The position numbers and the translations under genes are program-made. A DNA stretch of 33,789 nt from Geobacter sp. (GTDB taxonomy: Bacteria > Desulfobacterota > Desulfuromonadia > Geobacterales > Pseudopelobacteraceae): NCBI GenBank assembly GCA_003151775.1, contig PLYK01000137.1:1-33789 (forward strand). Direction: 5' to 3'. The notes beneath the pieces were generated by a model. The model was not told where the DNA came from. It saw nothing but the letters and a program-made list of their open reading frames with translations, and made no database searches. Numbering within the stretch: position 1 is the first letter of the stretch; each line of letters starts with the position of its first letter. This document shows positions 25,341-33,540 of the stretch, piece by piece.

Positions 25341-26291
25341 ATGCCCCCCAAACAGTTACGTATCGGCACCCGCGCCAGCCAGCTGGCCCTCTGGCAGGCC
25401 AACTGGGTCAAGTCCGAGCTGGAGAAGCGATACCCCGGCATGGAGGTCACCCTGACCAAGATCAAGACCATCGGCGACAAGATCCTTGACGTGCCCCTGG
25501 CCCAGGTCGGCGGCAAAGGGCTGTTCGTCAAGGAGATCGAAGAGGCCATGCTACGGGGTGAGATCGATATCGCCGTGCACAGCATGAAGGATGTTCCCAC
25601 CGACTTCCCGGAGGGGCTGGGGCTCTTCTGCATCACCGAGCGGGAAGACCCGCGCGACGCCGTCATCTCCCGCAACGTCAGGTTCAGCGATCTGCCACGG
25701 GGAGCCCGCATCGGCACCAGCGCCCTGCGCCGCCAGGCCCAGCTTTTGAAAGTGCGCCCCGACCTGCAGATGGTCATTATCCGCGGCAATGTGGAAACCC
25801 GCATCCGCAAGCTGGAAGACGAAAAACTGGATGCCGTCATCCTGGCCGCAGCCGGCTTGAAAAGGCTCGGCTTCACCGAAAAGGTCGCCGAGTACCTGGA
25901 CACGGAACTCTCCATCCCGGCCATCGGCCAGGGGGCGCTGGGGATCGAGTGCCGCCTGGACGATGCCGTGATCACGGAGACCATCGATTTCTTCAACCAT
26001 CCCGACACCAGCCATGCGGTGCGGGCCGAGCGCGCCCTGCTGAAACGCTGCGAGGGGGGGTGCCAAGTGCCCATCGCGGCCCACGGGACGGTCACTGGCG
26101 GCGCGTTGCGCCTGGTGGGCTTCATTGCCGCGGTTGACGGCCAGCGCTCCGTGCGGGGCGAGGTCAGCGGACCGGTCGGAGAATACGAGAAGCTGGGCAT
26201 CCAACTGGCGGACCGGCTTCTTGCCGAGGGGGGCAAGGCGATCCTTGAAGAGGTCTATGAGAGGGAGATAGCCGCCCCTTCGCATCCATGA
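25341..26291 (+). CDS. hemC: Hydroxymethylbilane synthase (porphobilinogen deaminase)
   Basis: LRIGTRASQLALWQANWV, LFVKEIEEAML, AVHSMKDVPT, GNVETRIRKLED, LLKRCEGGCQVPIAAHG; start placed at MPPKQLRIG with upstream GGAG. Confidence 0.97.
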   Translation: MPPKQLRIGTRASQLALWQANWVKSELEKRYPGMEVTLTKIKTIGDKILDVPLAQVGGKGLFVKEIEEAMLRGEIDIAVHSMKDVPTDFPEGLGLFCITEREDPRDAVISRNVRFSDLPRGARIGTSALRRQAQLLKVRPDLQMVIIRGNVETRIRKLEDEKLDAVILAAAGLKRLGFTEKVAEYLDTELSIPAIGQGALGIECRLDDAVITETIDFFNHPDTSHAVRAERALLKRCEGGCQVPIAAHGTVTGGALRLVGFIAAVDGQRSVRGEVSGPVGEYEKLGIQLADRLLAEGGKAILEEVYEREIAAPSHP

Positions 26292-27844
26292 ACAAGCCAT
26301 CGCGTCATACCGGCATGATTTACCTGGTCGGCGCCGGCCCCGGCGATCCGGGGCTGATCACTCTCAAGGGAATGGAGTGCCTGCAACGGGCCCAGGTGGT
26401 GATCTACGATTACCTGGCCAACGAACAACTCCTGGACCATGCGCCGGATGACGCGGAGTTGATCTACGCCGGCAAGATCGGCGGACGTCACAACCAGGAC
26501 CAGGAGGAGATCAACCGCCTGCTGGTGGAAATGGGGCGCGAGGGGAAGATCGTGGTCCGTCTCAAGGGAGGCGACCCCTTCGTGTTCGGGCGGGGCGGCG
26601 AGGAATGCGAGGCGCTGAGCGAGGCGGGGATACCCTTCCAGGTCGTGCCGGGGGTTACCGCCGCCGTAGGCGCGGCGGCCTACAGCGGCATCCCCCTGAC
26701 CCACCGGGATTTCACCGCCTCGGTGGCCTTTGTCACCGGCCAGGAGGGAAAGGACAAGGACGGGTCGGCCATTGACTGGGATCGCCTCTCCCTGGGTAAC
26801 GGCACGGTGGTCTTTTACATGGGGGTCACCACCCTGCGGCGGAACATGGAACGCTTGATGCGGCACGGCAGGAGCCCCCGGACGCCCGTGGCGCTGGTGC
26901 GCTGGGGAACGGTTCCGTCTCAACAGGTTTTGACCGGGACCCTGGCCGACATCGCCGACCGGGCCGAGGCCGCCGGCTTCAAGCCGCCGGCCGTGACCAT
27001 TGTCGGCGAGGTGGTTGGCCTGAGAGACAAGCTGGCGTGGTTCGACAATCGTCCGCTCTCCGGCCGCAAGATCCTGGTGACGCGTGCCGCCGACCAGGCC
27101 GGCGAATTTTCCGCAATGCTGGCCGGCCATGGGGCGATGGTCATCGAATGCCCCACCATAAGGCTGGTGGACCCGGAATCCTGGGAACCGCTGGATGCCG
27201 CCATCCGGGGCATGGGCGGCTATGACTGGCTGGTGCTGACCTCGGCCAATGCGGTGCGCCGTTTCTTTCAGCGCCTTGCTCTGCTGGGGCTGGATGCCAG
27301 GGCGATGGGAACCTGCCGGGTCTGCGCGGTGGGGCCAAAGACGGCCGAGGCGATACGCGCCTGCGGCATCCGTCCCGACCTCGTGCCCTCGGATTATAAG
27401 GCGGAAGGGGTGGTGGCGGAATTCGCGAAGCTGGACATGAACGGCGCCAGGGTGCTGTTCCCCCGCGCCGACAAGGCCCGCGAGGTCATCCCCTGCGAGC
27501 TGAAGCGCCTGGGCGCCCAGGTTGACAGCCCGGTGGCGTACCGTAACGTGATGCCGGACAGGCTGCCGCACGAAGCCCTCTTCGCCCTCGAAAAGCGCAC
27601 CGTCGATTGCATCACGTTTACCTCGTCATCCACCGTTCACAACCTGGCCCACATGTTGGGCAGCGACCTATTGGTGGACATGCTGAAGGGGGTTTTAGTG
27701 GCCAGTATCGGGGCAATTACCTCAAAGGCCTGCCGCGAACTGGGGCTCAAGGTTGACATCGAGCCGCCCCGTTCGACGCTGGAATGTCTCGCCGAAGAGA
27801 TAGAACGCCACTTCCATTCTCCCACCCCGCAGAACTCACCGTGA
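26288..27844 (+). CDS. cobA-hemD: Fused uroporphyrinogen-III C-methyltransferase / uroporphyrinogen-III synthase
   Basis: SUMT: MIYLVGAGPGDPGLITLKGMECLQRAQVVIYD, VRLKGGDPFVFGRGGEE; HemD: KILVTRAADQAGEFSAML...YDWLVLTSANAVRRFF...ITFTSSSTVHNL. Confidence 0.95.
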   Translation: MNKPSRHTGMIYLVGAGPGDPGLITLKGMECLQRAQVVIYDYLANEQLLDHAPDDAELIYAGKIGGRHNQDQEEINRLLVEMGREGKIVVRLKGGDPFVFGRGGEECEALSEAGIPFQVVPGVTAAVGAAAYSGIPLTHRDFTASVAFVTGQEGKDKDGSAIDWDRLSLGNGTVVFYMGVTTLRRNMERLMRHGRSPRTPVALVRWGTVPSQQVLTGTLADIADRAEAAGFKPPAVTIVGEVVGLRDKLAWFDNRPLSGRKILVTRAADQAGEFSAMLAGHGAMVIECPTIRLVDPESWEPLDAAIRGMGGYDWLVLTSANAVRRFFQRLALLGLDARAMGTCRVCAVGPKTAEAIRACGIRPDLVPSDYKAEGVVAEFAKLDMNGARVLFPRADKAREVIPCELKRLGAQVDSPVAYRNVMPDRLPHEALFALEKRTVDCITFTSSSTVHNLAHMLGSDLLVDMLKGVLVASIGAITSKACRELGLKVDIEPPRSTLECLAEEIERHFHSPTPQNSP

Positions 27845-27894
27845 CAAGACCGGAATCAATCGTAAAATCAGGATACTCATTATTTTCACAATCT

Positions 27895-27907
27895 ATTTGT
27901 AACAAAT
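27895..27907. promoter_or_regulatory. Palindrome ATTTGTAACAAAT upstream of the Spy/CpxP-like gene
   Basis: Perfect ATTTG-TAA-CAAAT dyad in a short AT-rich leader. Confidence 0.35.
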
Positions 27908-27974
27908 GTCACACCGGAACCGTCTTCTTTTTGTATGAGGTGAATCAACGCTTGAAAACAAAAGGAGAAACAGT

Positions 27975-28538
27975 ATGAAACAGTTGGCCAGATTGGCAGC
28001 AGTCATCGGTGCAATCGCTCTCTTGGGCACGGGTGCTTTCGCTATGGGGCCGGAGGGGGCTGAACATCCCGACCACCACGGGTGCGGGTGCGAACAGAAA
28101 CATGCCGGACATGGGGGGATGAGGCATGATTTCAAAAAGTTCCCATGGATTCTCAAGGAGAAGCTGGGATTGACCGGGAAACAGGCGGGCGAGATCTCCG
28201 ACATCATGGAAGCGGAACATGCAAAGGCGAAACCGCTTTTCGAGGCGATCCATAAGGAGCGCAAGACCTTGATGGATGTTTCGATGCATGGCAGCCAGGC
28301 TGCCATCAAGGATCAGGCGGGAAAACTTGCCAATGCGATAGCAGCGTTGGCGATCCACCATGCAGAGGTTCATAAGCGCATCGCAGCCGTCATGACAAAA
28401 GAGCAGGCTGAAAAGTTTGAGAAGATGGCCGAAGAATTCGGCAAGCATGGCAAGCCCACCTGCCATCATGAGAAAGAGCAACATGAGCACCATGAGATGT
28501 CCGAACATCATCATCATGGCGAAGAGAAGGACAAATGA
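27975..28538 (+). CDS. Spy/CpxP-like periplasmic protein with His-rich ends
   Basis: Signal peptide; HPDHHGCGCEQKHAGHGG, helical LKEKLGLTGKQAGEISDIMEAEHAKAKPLFEAIHKERK, tail HHEKEQHEHHEMSEHHHHGEEKDK. Confidence 0.75.
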   Translation: MKQLARLAAVIGAIALLGTGAFAMGPEGAEHPDHHGCGCEQKHAGHGGMRHDFKKFPWILKEKLGLTGKQAGEISDIMEAEHAKAKPLFEAIHKERKTLMDVSMHGSQAAIKDQAGKLANAIAALAIHHAEVHKRIAAVMTKEQAEKFEKMAEEFGKHGKPTCHHEKEQHEHHEMSEHHHHGEEKDK

Positions 28539-28662
28539 TACCGAGCTGCAATCAAAATGATGAGCAGGCGGCAAGGAGAAGGCAACGCAGGCGTAGTTAA
28601 ATACTACGTTGAGGAGCCGACGACGAAGCCAACGAACTCAGCGTTTGATTGCGACGTGGTAT
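28538..28662. repeat. MITE-like long imperfect palindrome
   Basis: Ends ATACCGAGCTGCAATCAAA / TTTGATTGCGACGTGGTAT are imperfect 19-bp inverted repeats; central GTAGT-TAAAT-ACTAC hairpin. Confidence 0.6.
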
Positions 28663-28703
28663 GATCGATCTGAAGGGTTAGGTTGGCAGGTTTCATGTAA
28701 GGA

Positions 28704-28746
28704 AAAAGAAAGGGCCGGGATATTTTGTCTCGGCCCTTTCTTTTTG
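28704..28746 (+). terminator. Rho-independent terminator (possibly bidirectional)
   Basis: AAAGAAAGGGCCGGGA tattttg TCTCGGCCCTTTCTTTTTG. Confidence 0.8.
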
Positions 28747-28753
28747 TTTCTTC

Positions 28754-28805
28754 AACGTATACTTGACACAGGGAAACTCTTTAACGTACACTCAAAACGT
28801 ACACT
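28754..28805 (+). promoter_or_regulatory. Promoter with three AACGTAYACT repeats upstream of the phd-like gene
   Basis: AACGTATACT (28754), AACGTACACT (28783), AACGTACACT (28796); -35-like TTGACA 28763-28768 and -10-like TACACT 28787-28792. Confidence 0.5.
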
Positions 28806-28819
28806 TAAGGAGGTTTTTC

Positions 28820-29059
28820 ATGCTTGAAGTTTCAGTCACCACATTTCGAAAGCACATTCCAGATTATCTTGGCAGGGTTCGTAAAGGTGAAGATATTTCA
28901 CTTACCTCGCGGGGCAAAGTCATTGCCCGACTTCTACCCCCCGCTGATGAACGCTTGAGTGCGCAGGAACAACTGGCGGCGCTTCGCGGCATCAGTCATA
29001 TCGGCGATGTCACCGCTCCCATTGATGTGGATTGGGAGGCCGACCGTGCTGATTCTTGA
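28820..29059 (+). CDS. Phd/YefM-family antitoxin
   Basis: MLEVSVTTFRKHIPDYLGRVRKGEDISLTSRGKVIARLLPP; RBS AAGGAGG. Confidence 0.88.
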   Translation: MLEVSVTTFRKHIPDYLGRVRKGEDISLTSRGKVIARLLPPADERLSAQEQLAALRGISHIGDVTAPIDVDWEADRADS

Positions 29060-29441
29060 CACCTGCGCCATTGTGTTTGACTCCCTTGATCCAGGTCGGC
29101 TCAGCAAGAAGGCCGCAGTTGCAATTGCACAAGCTGATGATGCCGGGGCGCTGGCGTGTTGCGATATTTCACTGTGGGAGATCGCAATGCTGATTTCGAA
29201 AGGGCGACTCGACCCTGGTGCTGATTCCCAAAAATACATCCAGCTTGTTTTGGCGGCGCGGGCAATCAAGGTATTGCCCATAACACCGGAGATAGCCGCC
29301 AGGAGTGCTCAACCGCAGTTTTGCCCTCATGGAGACCCCGCAGACAGGATAATAGCGGCAAGCGCTATCATCAATAGATCAAAATTGGTGACATCAGACC
29401 AAAAGCTGGGAGCAGTCGCCAGCCTGCACATAGTCTGGTAA
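29046..29441 (+). CDS. PIN-domain VapC-like toxin
   Basis: GTG start at 29046: VLILDTCAIVFDSL...CDISLWEIAMLISKGRL...DPADRIIAASAIINRSKLVTSDQKL; overlaps antitoxin by 14 nt. Confidence 0.88.
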   Translation: MLILDTCAIVFDSLDPGRLSKKAAVAIAQADDAGALACCDISLWEIAMLISKGRLDPGADSQKYIQLVLAARAIKVLPITPEIAARSAQPQFCPHGDPADRIIAASAIINRSKLVTSDQKLGAVASLHIVW

Positions 29442-29514
29442 CACATAAAAGAAGGGGTGATTGGCCCAGCCACAACATATTCAACAAGCGATTGACAGGA
29501 ATTTATCGTGCGGA

Positions 29515-29889
29515 TCAAACCACCACGGCCTGCAACTGAATCCTGTCTGCCATTGCCCGAACGAATTTCTGTCGTCCATGACCGGGAAGAGGAACTTCTT
29601 CAATATTGAGCAGACCGGCCGCAACGAGGATATCGACATCTTTTTTGACCGAGCTTCTGTCGCGATGCAGGCGTTGTGCGATGGCAGTAATAGAGGATGG
29701 ATCAGCCTTGGCGGCGCGGAACAGTTCGAGCCTGGCCGGAGTCATGACGGCGAACATATCCCCAGGGTCTTCAAAGGTAAGCGTGAATTCGGGTTTTGGA
29801 ACTTCGCCGAGATCGATTCCCCTTGCAATTTCGCGTACACGTGCGAAATATTCTTCGGTTGTTCCTGTCTTAACGGTTACATTGCGCAT
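29515..29889 (-). CDS. HTH transcriptional regulator, TumA/HVO_A0114-like putative antitoxin
   Basis: MRNVTVKTGTTEEYFARVREIARGIDLGEVPKPEFTLTFEDPGDMFAVMTPARLELFRAAKADPSSITAIAQRLHRDRSSVKKDVDILVAAGLL. Confidence 0.75.
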   Translation of the reverse strand: MRNVTVKTGTTEEYFARVREIARGIDLGEVPKPEFTLTFEDPGDMFAVMTPARLELFRAAKADPSSITAIAQRLHRDRSSVKKDVDILVAAGLLNIEEVPLPGHGRQKFVRAMADRIQLQAVVV

Positions 29890-30049
29890 TGTATTCCTCC
29901 AGCGCCACGGCCCATTCCCGTTCAAAGCGCTGTTCGATTTCCTCAAAGCCCGTGGTATCCACCGGCTCGACAAACCCTTTGAAATGTCGATGATGCCTGT
30001 GTTTGTTGTCATATCCAACAACCCGGCCATTGTCGCCACTGAAAATCAA
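29870..30049 (-). pseudogene. TumE-like (DUF6516-like) toxin C-terminal remnant
   Basis: My minus-strand reading: (TTG)IFSGDNGRVVGYDNKHRHHRHFKGFVEPVDTTGFEEIEQRFEREWAVALEEYNAQCNR*; stop overlaps the HTH gene start; in-frame stop just upstream and no ATG. Confidence 0.5.
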
Positions 30050-30099
30050 GTGATCGAATTAAAAGGGTCATGGCAAAAACCATAACCCCTCGGTTTATC

Positions 30100-30175
30100 T
30101 GGTGGAGCTGATCGGGATCGAACCGACGGCCTATGCGTTGCGAACGCATCGCTCTCCCAACTGAGCTACAGCCCC
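30100..30175 (-). tRNA. tRNA-Ala, anticodon CGC
   Basis: Minus strand GGGGCTGTAGCTCAGTTGGGAGAGCGATGCGTTCGCAACGCATAGGCCGTCGGTTCGATCCCGATCAGCTCCACCA: complete cloverleaf, 76 nt, encoded CCA, loop TTCGCAA. Confidence 0.96.
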
Positions 30176-30188
30176 AGATTATGTGATT

Positions 30189-31556
30189 CTAGTGTGCTTC
30201 CGCCTGCTGCAAGGTTACGGTGAACATTGCTCCATTGCCCTCGTTCCTCGCTTCGATACTGCCGCCATGATTCTGCAAGATGCGGTTGACGATGGCAAGC
30301 CCCAAGCCGGTGCCGTTCGGTTTGGTAGTGTAAAAGGGGTTGAAGATCTTCGGCAGCATGTCGGCCGGTATGCCGCCGCCCGAATCCTGTATGCTAACCA
30401 ATATGCATTTTTTGTCAAGGGATACTTTTCCGAGTGAAACGTGGAGCGAGCCTCCGTCAGGCATCGCTTCGCAGGCGTTCAGCATGAGGTTCAGGAAGAC
30501 CTGCTTGAGCTGATGCGCGTCGCCCAGGGTCGTCCAGGGGCCGCTTTCAAACGATCTGGCGAGCGTGATGCCATGATCCTCTAGGGTCGTGGCGCAGCTT
30601 GCAAAACAATCAATCAGGATCTCGCCCACGTCGCAGATGTTGCAGCAGATGGCCGGCTTGCGCGAGAATGCCAGGAGATCGGCCAGCATCTGCTCCAGCC
30701 GGCCGATCTCCTTCACGATGGTGTCGGCGTACTGATGTTCGCGGGAATCACTGGGGAGCCCCTTGACCAGACGCCCGGCAAAGCCGCCGATGGTGACGAG
30801 CGGGTTTTTTAGTTCATGGGCCAGGTTTGCCACCATCTCGCCGATGGCAGCCAGGCGCTTGCCATGGACGAGGCGTTCGCGGGCATCGCGCAGGCTGGCG
30901 TGGGCCTCTTCGACCCGGTTGTAGAGTATGGAGTTTTCAACCGCCATGCCGGCCTGATTGGCGATGAGCTGAAGAAAATGCAGGTCGTCGTGGTCGATCG
31001 CCTTGTTGGATGCGGGGTTATCCACGACTATGATCCCCAGGGCCTTGCCACGGGCAACGAGGGGGGCAACGGCAAAGGCGGTGACACCGAGACGATGGAT
31101 AAAATCACAGGCCTCGCAGACCTGGCAGCCGTCTTCGCCCGGTGCGTAGAGGCGGTGCTCGTGGATGACGCGCCGGATAATGGCGCAATCCACGCTGGCC
31201 TCGATGCGGGTGGAGCGGACGTGTTTCGAAAAGGCCGACTCCCGCTGGTGGTCAATGACATCATCATCGATATCCCAGCGGCTGCTGAGTGCGTCTTCTC
31301 CCTCCACCACCCTCAGCCCTCCGACGGTGTCCTGCGTAACGCCGAGCATGCCCAGCAACATGCCCGTTTTTTCGTTGCGCAAAAACAGCATGGCCCGCTC
31401 GAAGAGCATGGTACTGCCGGAGGTGAGGCCGGTGAGAATGAGATGGGTCAGCTTGTTGAGACGGATGGTGGACAACATGGTATTACTGAACTGGTAAAGG
31501 ATCGTCAGTTCATCCAGTTGCTTTGCGGCCTGTATGGGAGGGGTGCAGGCTTCCAT
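30189..31556 (-). CDS. GAF-domain sensor histidine kinase
   Basis: GAF-like region TILYQFSNTMLSTIRLNKLTHLILTGLT...; HisKA AAIGEMVANLAHELKNPLVTIGGFA; HATPase NLMLNACEAMPDGG, DSGGGIPADML, GTGLGLAIVNRI; start at 31556 preferred over 31703. Confidence 0.9.
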   Translation of the reverse strand: MEACTPPIQAAKQLDELTILYQFSNTMLSTIRLNKLTHLILTGLTSGSTMLFERAMLFLRNEKTGMLLGMLGVTQDTVGGLRVVEGEDALSSRWDIDDDVIDHQRESAFSKHVRSTRIEASVDCAIIRRVIHEHRLYAPGEDGCQVCEACDFIHRLGVTAFAVAPLVARGKALGIIVVDNPASNKAIDHDDLHFLQLIANQAGMAVENSILYNRVEEAHASLRDARERLVHGKRLAAIGEMVANLAHELKNPLVTIGGFAGRLVKGLPSDSREHQYADTIVKEIGRLEQMLADLLAFSRKPAICCNICDVGEILIDCFASCATTLEDHGITLARSFESGPWTTLGDAHQLKQVFLNLMLNACEAMPDGGSLHVSLGKVSLDKKCILVSIQDSGGGIPADMLPKIFNPFYTTKPNGTGLGLAIVNRILQNHGGSIEARNEGNGAMFTVTLQQAEAH

Positions 31557-31600
31557 GTCGACACCTGCCGCAGGGTATGCGGGGGGAATTGGTCGTATGC

Positions 31601-31957
31601 CTATTTGCGGCGTTCCTTCTCTTCTTCTTCCATTTTGCAGTTGATGCAGAGTGTCGTCACCGGCCGCGCCTTGAGGCGCGCTTCGCTGATCTCCTCGCCG
31701 CACTCCTCGCAGACGCCGAATTCGCCGGCATCGATGCGCTCCAGGGCATCCTTGATCTTATTGATCAGCCTACGCTCGCGGTCACGGATGCGCAGTTCGA
31801 AGTTGCGGTCCGATTCCTGGGTGGCGCGGTCGGTGGGATCAGGGAAGTTGGCTGCATCGGAGGTCATTTCCGTAACCGTCTTGTCCGCCTCGCCGAGCAG
31901 TGATTTCATCTCTTCGATCAGAACATTTCTGAAGAATTCAATTTTTTCCGCTTCCAT
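31601..31957 (-). CDS. dksA: DksA/TraR-family zinc-finger regulator
   Basis: ALERIDAGEFGVCEECGEEISEARLKARPVTTLCINCK; acidic coiled-coil N-terminus. Confidence 0.92.
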   Translation of the reverse strand: MEAEKIEFFRNVLIEEMKSLLGEADKTVTEMTSDAANFPDPTDRATQESDRNFELRIRDRERRLINKIKDALERIDAGEFGVCEECGEEISEARLKARPVTTLCINCKMEEEEKERRK

Positions 31958-32049
31958 GGCCTGCTCCTGAATTCAAATGTACAGATTTTATAGGTTGCAG
32001 TGGTGCAAGTCCAGAAAAAAATGGTCGCAGCCCGGACCTGCCGCTATCC

Positions 32050-32193
32050 TAGTTTCCATCCGGAAAGGAGGGATTTTTCGTCCAGGCAAGGAAATCGAGG
32101 GATTGCGCGGAGGCGTACACCGGTACGTCGCACAAGCAAGCCCGAAGATTGACGTCGCATGGGCGGAAAAGAACCCTTTCCGGACGGAAACTA
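32050..32193. repeat. MITE-like long imperfect palindrome abutting the radA 3' end
   Basis: TAGTTTCCATCCGGAAAGG (32050-32068) and CCTTTCCGGACGGAAACTA (32175-32193) are 19-bp inverted repeats with one mismatch; central CGTAC-ACCG-GTACG dyad. Confidence 0.75.
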
Positions 32194-33540
32194 TCCCAGG
32201 ACATGGTCCATGGCCTCCTCTACAGAAGAGACCCCTACCAGCTTGATCTTTCCTTTCTTGATCCTTTTCAGGTTTCCGGCCGGCAGGATGGCGGTCCCGA
32301 ATCCGAGTTTCTCCGCCTCGGCTATGCGCTGCTCCGGCTGTGTTACGGCCCGCACCTCTCCGGCCAGTCCCACTTCGCCAAGGACAACGGTCTGGGGGCC
32401 GATTACCTTGTCAAGGTGACTGGAAGCCACCGCCATGATCATGGCCAGGTCGGCTGCCGGTTCGTTGAGACGCACCCCCCCGGCGGCGTTAAGGAAGATA
32501 TCCTGCCCGCCCAGATGCAGCCCGACCTTTTTTTCCAAAACCGCCACCAACAGCGCCAGACGGTTATGATCCACCCCGATGGTGGTGCGGCGGGGGACGC
32601 CATAGGATGATTGGCTCACCAGGGCCTGGAGTTCCACCAACAACGGCCGGCTCCCCTCCAGCGAGGTCGTGACCACGGAGCCGGGGACCCCCAGAGGCCG
32701 CTCGGCTAGAAAGAGCTCCGACGGGTTGTCCACACAGCACAACCCCTCCTGTTTCATCTCGAACACTCCTATCTCGTTGGTGGAGCCGAAGCGGTTCTTG
32801 ACCGCCCGCAGGATGCGGAAGGGATGGCTGCCATCCCCCTCGAAGTACAGCACCGTATCGACCATGTGTTCAAGTACCCGCGGCCCGGCAATGGCGCCGT
32901 CCTTGGTGACATGCCCAACAAGAAAAGTCGGAATGTTGTGCCCCTTGGCCAGCAGCATCAACTTGCCGGCCGACTCCCTGACTTGGCTGACGCTGCCGGG
33001 GGCGGATTCCAGGGAGGATGTCCAGACCGTCTGGATGGAGTCCACCACCAGCGCCTGCGGCTTGATGGCCGCGGCATGGGCAATGATGGCCTCAAGCGAG
33101 TTTTCCGCCAGGACCAGGAGCCCCTTGTGGGAGACCCCCAGCCGTTCTCCCCGCAGGCGGGTCTGGGAGGCGGACTCCTCGCCGGACACATACAGCACCG
33201 GGCCGCCGCCGGCCGCCAGGCTGTGCATGGCCTGAAGCAGCAGGGTTGACTTGCCGATGCCGGGATCACCCCCGATCAGCACCAGGGAACCGGGGACGAT
33301 GCCGCCCCCCAGCACCCGGTCAAGCTCGGCAATGCCACAGCTTATGCGCGTCTCCGACTGGGCCGGCACATCGCAGATCGGCACCGGACGGGAGGCCCCG
33401 CCCGACGACAGGCCATGCGCGGGTTTGACGGCCGCCTCTTCGGCCATGCTGTTCCAGGCGCCGCAATCGGGGCATTTCCCCAGCCATTTCGGTGATTGCG
33501 AGCCGCATTTCTGGCAGGCAAAAACGGTTTTCTGTTTCAC
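32191..33540 (-). CDS. radA: DNA repair protein RadA
   Basis: Zinc finger CQKCGSQSPKWLGKCPDCGAW, Walker A GGDPGIGKST, RadA motif KNRFGSTNEIGVFEM, Lon-like C-terminus. Confidence 0.97.
   Translation of the reverse strand: MKQKTVFACQKCGSQSPKWLGKCPDCGAWNSMAEEAAVKPAHGLSSGGASRPVPICDVPAQSETRISCGIAELDRVLGGGIVPGSLVLIGGDPGIGKSTLLLQAMHSLAAGGGPVLYVSGEESASQTRLRGERLGVSHKGLLVLAENSLEAIIAHAAAIKPQALVVDSIQTVWTSSLESAPGSVSQVRESAGKLMLLAKGHNIPTFLVGHVTKDGAIAGPRVLEHMVDTVLYFEGDGSHPFRILRAVKNRFGSTNEIGVFEMKQEGLCCVDNPSELFLAERPLGVPGSVVTTSLEGSRPLLVELQALVSQSSYGVPRRTTIGVDHNRLALLVAVLEKKVGLHLGGQDIFLNAAGGVRLNEPAADLAMIMAVASSHLDKVIGPQTVVLGEVGLAGEVRAVTQPEQRIAEAEKLGFGTAILPAGNLKRIKKGKIKLVGVSSVEEAMDHVLG

Noticed and set aside
24848-26236. 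462-aa minus-strand ORF opposite hemA/hemC
   Set aside because: Antisense of conserved heme genes; low-complexity Ser/Arg translation
26255-27571. 438-aa minus-strand ORF opposite cobA-hemD
   Set aside because: Antisense shadow frame; no domain recognised
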